6,358 bases of DNA. Origin: Christensenella sp. (GTDB taxonomy: Bacteria > Bacillota > Clostridia > Christensenellales > Maliibacteriaceae). The position numbers were made by a program, and so were the translations under genes. Position 1 is the first letter of the stretch. The number at the start of each line of letters is the position of its first letter. The notes beneath the pieces are model-generated. The model was not told the DNA's origin and did not search any database. It saw only the letters and a list, made by a program, of their open reading frames with translations. Of this stretch, positions 1-4,656 are shown piece after piece. The DNA lies in the NCBI GenBank assembly GCA_019420085.1, contig JAHZHV010000243.1:1-6358 (forward strand), written 5' to 3'.

Positions 1-92
1 CGCATGGTTTTATCTTATCTGTGCCGCCGCGTCCGCCGTTTCTTTTTTGCAGGCCTTGCCGCACCCGCGTGTTTTTGTGCGCCGTAAAAAGG
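1..92 (+). repeat. Direct repeat copy 1 (92 bp)
   Basis: This stretch matches 330-421 without gaps at 81 of 92 positions by hand alignment. Ten of the eleven differences are transitions. It begins CGCATGGTTTT and ends CGTAAAAAGG. Because it starts at the first base of the window, it may extend further left. Confidence 0.85.
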
Positions 93-127
93 GCCGCACC
101 CGCGTGCTTTTGCGCGCCGCCAATCGC
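58..127 (+). repeat. Tandem pair of a 35-bp unit
   Basis: The unit starting GCCGCACCCGCGTG at 58 recurs exactly 35 bases later at 93. The first 27 bases agree at 25 positions; the last eight (TAAAAAGG in the first unit) diverge. Related copies lie at 387-421 and about 423-452, with weaker ones at 193-217 and 285-311. The unit is thus the building block of the whole upstream interval, including the 92-bp repeats. Confidence 0.7.
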
Positions 128-329
128 CGCATGCTTCCGCTTTTTCTGTTCCCGCGCAGTATCGCCTTCCACGGCACTCTTTGCCCTGTAAAGCCTGCCC
201 GCGTGTTTGGATGCGCCATCCCCATGCGCCTTCGCACGTGCGCGGCTTTCTTCCACATACCTGTGCCCGCTTTCCGTTTTTTTCGCCGCATGCGCTTTTG
301 TGCGCCGTTATGCCTGTACTTTTCTGGGT

Positions 330-421
330 CGCATGGTTTTGCCTTATCTGTGCCACCGCGCCCGCCGCTTCTTTTTTACAGGCCGTGCCGCACCTGTGTG
401 TTTTTGCGCGTCGTAAAAAGG
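330..421 (+). repeat. Direct repeat copy 2 (92 bp)
   Basis: This is the second copy of the 92-bp repeat, 329 bases downstream of the first and in the same orientation. Similarity continues weakly to about position 450 after a one-base insertion. The bases just before it (cctgtacttttctgggt) give no sign of target-site duplication or transposon ends. Confidence 0.85.
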
Positions 422-470
422 TGTCGCGTCCGCGTGTTTTTGATCCGCCGGGTTCTTTTTTGTCCTGCCG

Positions 471-500
471 CATCAGGGTAGGGGGGATTTCCCCTGCATG
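471..500 (+). promoter_or_regulatory. Two competing hairpins ahead of spoVB
   Basis: AGGGG at 480-484 can pair with CCCCT at 491-495 around a six-base loop. Alternatively CAT-CAGGG at 471-478 can pair with CCCTG-c-ATG at 492-500 with one bulged base. Both use the same C-run, so they exclude each other. GGGGGGAT occurs here (481-488) and again at the spoVB ribosome binding site (531-538). A regulatory role is inference only. Confidence 0.3.
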
Positions 501-530
501 AGAACGATCTGCCTGTCATAGTCTCTAAAC

Positions 531-538
531 GGGGGGAT
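531..538 (+). promoter_or_regulatory. Ribosome binding site of spoVB
   Basis: GGGGGGAT ends four bases before the ATG at 543. This supports 543 rather than the out-of-frame ATG at 539, which would sit directly against the G-run and encode no family-like protein. Confidence 0.6.
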
Positions 539-542
539 ATGG

Positions 543-2084
543 ATGCAGAACAGGCGAAATCAGACTTTTGTGCGCGGCGCGGCGGTGCTTGCCATTGCGG
601 CGCTTTTTGTTAAGATCATCGGCGTGGCGTATCGTATTCCGCTGACGGCAATGATCGGTACGCAGCAGATGGGCGTGTATATGAGCGCGTTTCACGTCTA
701 TGCGCTTGCGGGGGCGCTGACGACGGCGGGCATTCCCGTGGCGGCGGCGCAGCTTTGCGCAAAGCGCCTGGCAGCGGGCGATGAACGGGGTGCAAAGGCG
801 GTGTTTGCCGCATCGCGCCGGCTGCTTGTGACGCTGGGCGCGGTAGCGGCGCTTTTGACGGCGTGTTTTGCAGGGACAATCGCGCGCCTTTTATCCTGTC
901 CGCAGGCCGAACCTGCGATTGTCGCCATGGCGGCGTCCCTCTTGCTTGGCGCATGGATGGCGGCGTATCGGGCGCGGTTTCAGGGTATGCAGCGCATGAG
1001 CGCGGTTGCCGTCTGCCAGGTTGTCGAGCAGTGCGTGCGCATGGCGGCGGGGCTGTTTTTTGCGCATCTGCTGCTGCCGCTTGGAGAGGGCATGGGTGCA
1101 GCGGGCGCGATGCTGGGCATGACCGCGTCGCAGATTGCGGGCGTCGCGACGGTTCACCTTCTGATGGGGCGCGTCCGTGGCGCGGCGTACGACGCGCAGA
1201 CGGCGACGCGGCTTTTGCATCTTGCCATGCCGCTGACGTTCGGCATGTGCGTCATGCCCATTTCCTCGATGCTGGAGAGCATGATGCTCGTGCCGCGCAT
1301 GGCGCTTGCGGGCGTGTCCGCCGCGCAGGCCTTTTCCGACTACGGCGTGCTGACGGGGATGGTGTCGACGGTCTCCACGCTGCCGATTCTGCTGACGGCG
1401 GCGCTTGCATCGGCGCTGATGCCCAATATTGCGGCGCAGACGTCGGTGCGCCTGCTGCGTCGCCGTGCGCGGCAGGGGCTCTTTGTGGCGACGCTGTTTG
1501 CCGCCGGGGCAGGATGCGGCCTGTATCTTGTGGCGGAGCAGACGATGCGCGTGCTGTATCCCGGCGCGGGCGAGGCGCAGCTTGCGCTTGCCGGGAAACT
1601 GCTGCAAATCGGCGCGGTCAGCGCCGTCGTACACTGCGTCGCAATTGCGGCGGCGGGCATTTTGCAGGGCATGGGGCTGGTGCGCCGCAGCGCGGGCATC
1701 CAGGTGCTGTGCGCCTGCATTCGGACGATTGCGGCCTTTTTCCTGCTGCCGCATTTTGGCGTGGCCGGGTATGCGTATGCAAGCGTGGGCGGCGCGTGCG
1801 TCAGCTGTATTCTGGCGCTTTTGTGCGTGCGCAGGCGCTGCGGCGCAGGCGTACTGCCCTTTGGCGCGTTGATGACGGGCGGCGTGGGCGCGGCGCTGAT
1901 GACGGGCGTGCTGAACATTTTGCAACCGCGTGTCGGATATGGTACACTGGGCTTGTGTATCCTGGTACTGGCTGGCGCGGCGGTGTATGCCGCCGTCTGC
2001 ATGCCGGCGCTGCTGCGGGAGGAGAAAAGAGCATGGGAAGTATCACGGTCGTCGGACTTGGACCGGCAGACGAAAAATATTTGA
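543..2084 (+). CDS. spoVB: SpoVB/MurJ-type polysaccharide or lipid II flippase
   Basis: This 513-residue protein belongs to the MATE-like MVF/MOP flippase family and is closest to stage V sporulation protein B, usually about 500-530 residues. It is almost entirely hydrophobic, with roughly 12-14 membrane segments. The N-terminus shows the family pattern: VLAIAALFVKIIGVAYRIPL (15-34), MGVYMSAFHVYAL (43-55) and TAGIPVA (61-67). A charged loop follows (LAAGDERGAK, 76-85), then RFQGMQRMSAVAVCQVVEQ (145-163). In Bacillus subtilis the family member is needed for spore cortex; relatives export lipid-linked sugars or lipid II. The substrate here is inferred, and it could be an envelope exporter without a sporulation role. 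The last 17 codons overlap yabN, giving a charged tail after the final membrane segment. SpoVB next to YabN is a common Firmicutes pairing and supports the call. Confidence 0.85.
   Translation: MQNRRNQTFVRGAAVLAIAALFVKIIGVAYRIPLTAMIGTQQMGVYMSAFHVYALAGALTTAGIPVAAAQLCAKRLAAGDERGAKAVFAASRRLLVTLGAVAALLTACFAGTIARLLSCPQAEPAIVAMAASLLLGAWMAAYRARFQGMQRMSAVAVCQVVEQCVRMAAGLFFAHLLLPLGEGMGAAGAMLGMTASQIAGVATVHLLMGRVRGAAYDAQTATRLLHLAMPLTFGMCVMPISSMLESMMLVPRMALAGVSAAQAFSDYGVLTGMVSTVSTLPILLTAALASALMPNIAAQTSVRLLRRRARQGLFVATLFAAGAGCGLYLVAEQTMRVLYPGAGEAQLALAGKLLQIGAVSAVVHCVAIAAAGILQGMGLVRRSAGIQVLCACIRTIAAFFLLPHFGVAGYAYASVGGACVSCILALLCVRRRCGAGVLPFGALMTGGVGAALMTGVLNILQPRVGYGTLGLCILVLAGAAVYAAVCMPALLREEKRAWEVSRSSDLDRQTKNI
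2017..2024 (+). promoter_or_regulatory. Ribosome binding site of yabN inside spoVB
   Basis: GGGAGGAG lies within the 3' end of spoVB, eight bases before the ATG at 2033. It fixes the yabN start although the same frame stays open far upstream. The protein from this ATG begins with the SITVVGLGP strand-loop expected at the start of a tetrapyrrole-methylase fold. Confidence 0.85.
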
Positions 2085-3385
2085 CGCTTGCGGGCGCGGA
2101 GGCGCTGCGCGCCGCGGGCAGGCGGATTGTGCGCACGGCGCGGCATGACGTCGTGCGCTGGATGCAGCGCGAGGGCATGGCGTATGAAAGTCTCGACGCG
2201 CTGTATGAGCAAAGCGCGGATTTTGATACGCTCAACCGCCTTGCGGCGGATGCGGTCATTGAGGCGGCCGCGCAGGACGACGTCGTCTATGCGGTGCCGG
2301 GCGCGGCGGACCCGTCGGATGAGACGCTTTGCCGGCTTGCCGCGCGCGGCGTGGTGGATGTCTGGCTCTTTGGCGTTTCGCAGGATTCGCTGCTTGCGGG
2401 ACAGGGGCTGCAGCATGGGGAAAACGCGCATGCGCACGGGCGCTGGCAGCGCTGCTGCGCGGCGCAGATTGCCGACTGTACGCCCGACGTGACGGCGCCG
2501 CTTCTTGTTTCGGAATTAAAGGACAGGCTCTGCGCGGGCGAAGTGAAAATCCGTTTGCAGGAGTTCTATCCGGATGCGCATACGGTATTCCTTCTGCGCG
2601 GGGAGACGGCGTGCGCCGTGCCGCTGTATGCGCTGGACCGCGTGGCGGGCATCGATCATGCCGCGGCGGTCTACGTGCCCTGTATCGCGCGACTGGAGGG
2701 CCTTTCCCGCTTCGGCTTTGCGGAATTGTGCCGCGTGGTGGAGCGCCTGCGCGCGCCGGGCGGCTGTCCGTGGGACGGCGCGCAGACGCATCAGTCCATC
2801 GAGCCGTATCTGATCGAGGAGGCCTACGAGGCGCTTGATGCGATTCGCCGCGGGGACGAGGGCGCGTCGATCGAGGAGCTGGGCGATCTTTTGCTGCAGA
2901 TTGTCTTTCACGCCTCGATTGCCGCACAGCAGGGCGAGTACGACATCCGCGACGTGACAAGCGCCGTATGCGAAAAGATGATCCATCGCCATCCGCGCGT
3001 GTTCTGCGATGTATACGACGGCAAAAACTGGGAAGAACTAAAGAACGAGGAAAAGGGCTTTGTAAGCGTTTCCCAGACGCTGGCGGACGTGCCGCGTGCG
3101 ATGCCGTCGCTCATGCGCGTGCAGAAGCTGCAAAAGCGCAGCGGGCTGGACGAAGCGGAGGAAACGTGCGTGCAGGCGGCGCGCCGGGCGCTGGAAGGCG
3201 CATCCGATGCGCGCGCGCTTTGCGCCTGCGCGTTCTGGCTGGATGCGCTGGCAAGGCGCCGCGGCGTCAATCTGGAGATGGAACTGGCGGCGCGCTGCGA
3301 CGAATTCTGCGCGGAATACGCCCGTCAGGAGCGCGCGCAGGGGCAGGTTGACACGGGTGCGGTAGTGAAACGCATCTTTGGATAA
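2033..3385 (+). CDS. mazG: YabN-type methylase-like/MazG nucleotide pyrophosphohydrolase fusion
   Basis: This 450-residue protein joins an N-terminal tetrapyrrole-methylase-like domain (about 1-220) to MazG sequence (about 225-450). The first domain shows ITVVGLGPAD (4-13), a TARH motif (35-38) and DVVYAVPG (83-90). MazG enzymes cleave NTPs to NMP and pyrophosphate using Mg-binding acidic residues. Here they are intact: EEAYE (262-266) and EELGD (281-285), preceded by CPWDGAQTHQSIEPYL (245-260) and followed by KNWEELKNEEKGF (331-343). The second MazG repeat, expected after about 370, lacks the EExxE and ExxD motifs and keeps only a tail resembling the domain end (FWLDALARRRGVNLEMEL, 401-418). 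The usual GPGD of the methylase loop reads GPAD, so methyl transfer is uncertain. The protein is somewhat shorter than B. subtilis YabN (about 490). It overlaps spoVB by 52 bases, suggesting coupled translation. House-cleaning of non-canonical nucleotides is the family role; the true substrate is unknown. Confidence 0.88.
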   Translation: MGSITVVGLGPADEKYLTLAGAEALRAAGRRIVRTARHDVVRWMQREGMAYESLDALYEQSADFDTLNRLAADAVIEAAAQDDVVYAVPGAADPSDETLCRLAARGVVDVWLFGVSQDSLLAGQGLQHGENAHAHGRWQRCCAAQIADCTPDVTAPLLVSELKDRLCAGEVKIRLQEFYPDAHTVFLLRGETACAVPLYALDRVAGIDHAAAVYVPCIARLEGLSRFGFAELCRVVERLRAPGGCPWDGAQTHQSIEPYLIEEAYEALDAIRRGDEGASIEELGDLLLQIVFHASIAAQQGEYDIRDVTSAVCEKMIHRHPRVFCDVYDGKNWEELKNEEKGFVSVSQTLADVPRAMPSLMRVQKLQKRSGLDEAEETCVQAARRALEGASDARALCACAFWLDALARRRGVNLEMELAARCDEFCAEYARQERAQGQVDTGAVVKRIFG

Positions 3386-3412
3386 AAAAGACCAAATATT
3401 TCGCAAAAAACT

Positions 3413-3441
3413 TTGCATGTACGGGGTTTTTAGTGTAGAAT
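3413..3441 (+). promoter_or_regulatory. Sigma-A-type promoter of hup
   Basis: TTGCAT (3413-3418) and TAGAAT (3436-3441) are separated by exactly 17 bases, close to TTGACA-17-TATAAT. The region between yabN and hup is clearly AT-richer than its surroundings. Transcription would begin near 3448, leaving a 5' UTR of about 60 bases. The UTR contains a small hairpin (TCCGC 3459-3463 with GCGGA 3469-3473) and a strong Shine-Dalgarno, AGAGGAG (3493-3499), eight bases before the hup ATG. Confidence 0.75.
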
Positions 3442-3507
3442 ACCGTTGCATGCTGTTGTCCGCGTCAAGCGGAAAAAAAGCAATATGGGAAAAGAGGAGA
3501 CAAGTCA

Positions 3508-3777
3508 ATGAACAAAAACGAACTCGTTGCCGCAATTGCGAAGAATGCCGACGTCAGCAAGAAGGACGCCGAGAAGTGCCTGGCTGCTTTTGTTGAGACG
3601 GTGACCGATGCATTGAAGGCGGGCGACCGCGTCCAGATCGTCGGCTTCGGCAGCTTTGAGGTGCGCGAGCGCGCTGCACACAAGGGCCGCAATCCCTCCA
3701 CCGGTGAGGAGATCACGATTGCAGCTTCCAAATCTCCCGTGTTCAAGGCCGGGAAAAACTTCAAAGACGCTCTTTAA
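3508..3777 (+). CDS. hup: DNA-binding protein HU
   Basis: This 89-residue protein is a complete HU, close to the standard 90. HU dimers bend and compact chromosomal DNA with little sequence preference. MNKNELVAAIAKNADVSKKD (1-20) forms the start of the helical dimer region. VGFGSFEVRERAAHKGRNP (45-63) contains the HU signature and the base of the DNA-embracing arm. Pro63 in GRNPSTGEEI (60-69) is the usual intercalating residue, and FKAGKNFKDAL (79-89) is the normal C-terminus. The start is fixed by AGAGGAG eight bases upstream. The gene has its own promoter and terminator and is less GC-extreme than its neighbours, with many AAG/AAC/GCC codons, as expected for abundant expression. HU between YabN and RqcP is a recurrent clostridial arrangement. 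Confidence 0.97.
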   Translation: MNKNELVAAIAKNADVSKKDAEKCLAAFVETVTDALKAGDRVQIVGFGSFEVRERAAHKGRNPSTGEEITIAASKSPVFKAGKNFKDAL

Positions 3778-3786
3778 TACATTGGA

Positions 3787-3817
3787 GCGTGCGCTCTGCC
3801 TGTCAAAGAGCGCGTGC
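3787..3817 (+). repeat. Inverted repeat just after hup
   Basis: GCGTGCGCTCT (3787-3797) pairs with AGAGCGCGTGC (3807-3817): an 11-bp stem with two G-U pairs around a nine-base loop. No U-run follows, so it is not a terminator by itself. It may protect the 3' end of the hup transcript or assist the terminator immediately downstream. Confidence 0.6.
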
Positions 3818-3822
3818 AAAGG

Positions 3823-3863
3823 CGGCGTGGGCGAGAGGCATCCTTTCGTGACACGCCGTTTTT
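3823..3863 (+). terminator. Rho-independent terminator after hup
   Basis: CGGCGTG (3823-3829) pairs with CACGCCG (3852-3858) and is followed directly by five Ts (3859-3863). The interior folds further: CGAGAGG (3832-3838) pairs with CCTTTCG (3842-3848) around a CAT loop with one G-U pair, giving a long stem with a small internal loop. It lies 45 bases after the hup stop. Some read-through probably supplies the rqcP operon, because no separate promoter is visible after it. Confidence 0.85.
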
Positions 3864-3866
3864 GCA

Positions 3867-3887
3867 TGCGGGATTGCGTGTCCCGCA
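3867..3887 (+). repeat. Inverted repeat in the rqcP leader
   Basis: TGCGGGA (3867-3873) pairs perfectly with TCCCGCA (3881-3887) around a seven-base loop, then AAGGAAAAAAA follows. It begins four bases after the hup terminator T-run and ends 38 bases before the rqcP ATG. The role is unknown; it could stabilise a processed rqcP transcript or affect translation. Confidence 0.55.
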
Positions 3888-3925
3888 AGGAAAAAAACGA
3901 CGGAAAGGCTGGAAACGGGAATTTT

Positions 3926-4168
3926 ATGCGTTTGGATAAGTTTTTGAAGGTGTCGCGCATCATCAAGCGCCGCACGGTCGCCGCGCAGGCCTGCGACGGG
4001 GATCGCGTGCTGCTCAACGGCAGGGAAGCAAAGCCCGCGGCAAAGGTCAAGGTGGGCGATATCATCGAGGTGACGTTCGGCAGCCGCACGACGCGCTATG
4101 AGGTGCTTGAACTGCGCGAGAGTGCGACGATCGAGCAGGCGTCGGGCATGGTGCGCCCGCTTGGCTGA
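3926..4168 (+). CDS. rqcP: RqcP (YabO) S4-domain ribosome quality-control factor
   Basis: This 80-residue protein is nearly all S4 RNA-binding domain. It opens MRLDKFLKVSRIIKRRT (1-17), almost identical to B. subtilis RqcP as I remember it, then continues DGDRVLLNGREAKPAAKVKVGD (24-45) and IIEVTFG (46-52). In B. subtilis, RqcP binds stalled 50S subunits carrying peptidyl-tRNA and works with RqcH to add C-terminal alanine tails; the E. coli relative is Hsp15. The length is close to the family's 85 or so. The ribosome binding site is weak (GGGA, 3917-3920, five bases before the ATG). An in-frame ATG at 3866 would add 20 charged residues absent from the family, so it is not preferred. The stop codon lies two bases before the ispF ATG. 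Confidence 0.93.
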   Translation: MRLDKFLKVSRIIKRRTVAAQACDGDRVLLNGREAKPAAKVKVGDIIEVTFGSRTTRYEVLELRESATIEQASGMVRPLG

Positions 4169-4170
4169 CG

Positions 4171-4656
4171 ATGGGCATGCGAATTGGAACCGGGTTTGAC
4201 GTGCATGCGTTCGCGCCGGATCGCGCCCTGATTCTGGGCGGCGTGCAGGTGCCGCATGCGCAGGGGCTTTTGGGGCATTCGGACGCGGACGTGCTGACGC
4301 ACGCGGTGATGGACGCGCTGCTTGGCGCATGCTGCCTGGGCGATATCGGGCAGCATTTTCCCGATACGGACGCGCGCTATCTGGGCGCCGACAGCATCGA
4401 ACTGCTCAGGCGCTGCGTGCAGCTTTGCCGCGCGCAGGGCTATCGCGTCGGAAACGTCGACGCGACGCTCATCGCGCAGGCGCCGAAGCTTGCGCCGTAT
4501 CTAAATAAGATGCGCGCGCGCCTTGCGGATGCGATGCAGGTGGACGTATCGTGCGTCAGCGTCAAGGCTACGACGACGGAGCATCTGGGCTTTACCGGCC
4601 GCGGCGAGGGCATCGCGGCGCAGGCGGTGGCGCTGCTGGTGCGGGAGGAAGCGTAA
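4171..4656 (+). CDS. ispF: 2-C-methyl-D-erythritol 2,4-cyclodiphosphate synthase
   Basis: IspF catalyses the fifth step of the MEP isoprenoid pathway, cyclising CDP-ME-2-phosphate to ME-cPP with release of CMP. It is normally a cytosolic trimer. The 161-residue protein aligns end to end with E. coli IspF. Metal ligands are Asp10, His12 (GTGFDVHAF, 6-14) and His44 (DVLTHAVMD, 40-48). Also present are the GDIGQHFPDTD loop, NVDATLIAQAPK, and the active-site KATTTEHLGFTGRGEGIA near the C-terminus. The in-frame ATG at 4177 would give the exact E. coli N-terminus (MRIGxGFDVH) and is a real alternative; neither ATG has a strong Shine-Dalgarno. The start two bases after the rqcP stop suggests translational coupling. 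IspD, the frequent partner, is not in the window. Confidence 0.97.
   Translation: MGMRIGTGFDVHAFAPDRALILGGVQVPHAQGLLGHSDADVLTHAVMDALLGACCLGDIGQHFPDTDARYLGADSIELLRRCVQLCRAQGYRVGNVDATLIAQAPKLAPYLNKMRARLADAMQVDVSCVSVKATTTEHLGFTGRGEGIAAQAVALLVREEA

Larger units (their letters stand above)
1..538. other. Non-coding interval with degenerate repeats upstream of spoVB
   Basis: No convincing gene is seen here. Long frames are open on both strands, but they are arginine/alanine/cysteine-rich, lack Shine-Dalgarno sequences and resemble no family I know. The repeats inside are spaced by 35 and 329 bases, neither a multiple of three, so they do not keep a reading frame. The plus strand has many T-runs of four to six bases set in GC-rich sequence, unlike the purine-leaning coding strand of the genes that follow. 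The complementary strand resembles the non-coding stretch after radA. The interval could be a divergent leader for a gene to the left of the window, a decayed repeat locus or an unknown structured RNA; the sequence does not decide. No clear sigma-A promoter for spoVB was found. Confidence 0.6.

Noticed and set aside
233..242. 10-bp palindrome CGCACGTGCG
   Set aside because: It is a single isolated site without a neighbouring promoter, easily expected by chance in such GC-rich sequence.
1..452. CRISPR array
   Set aside because: The units are degenerate, partly in direct tandem without spacers and unevenly spaced; no cas gene is in the window.
15..481. Long open frames on both strands of the left spacer (minus 15-473; plus 47-481)
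   Set aside because: They arise from scarce stop codons in GC-rich DNA. They lack ribosome binding sites, have odd Arg/Ala/Cys-rich composition, overlap each other on opposite strands, and cover repeats whose spacing breaks the frame.
515..522. GTCATAGT resembling a sporulation sigma-E -35 element before spoVB
   Set aside because: A matching -10 at normal spacing would fall on the ribosome binding site, and no such element is present there.
539..541. ATG at 539 as an alternative start near spoVB
   Set aside because: It is out of frame with the SpoVB protein and directly adjoins the G-run, leaving almost no spacer.
863..2032. Upstream extension of the yabN frame through spoVB
   Set aside because: The frame stays open but its translation is shadow sequence. 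The strong Shine-Dalgarno at 2017-2024 and the family-typical N-terminus fix the start at 2033.
3866..3925. In-frame upstream start for rqcP at 3866
   Set aside because: It would add 20 charged residues not found in the family, and the ATG lies within a hairpin next to the terminator with no Shine-Dalgarno.
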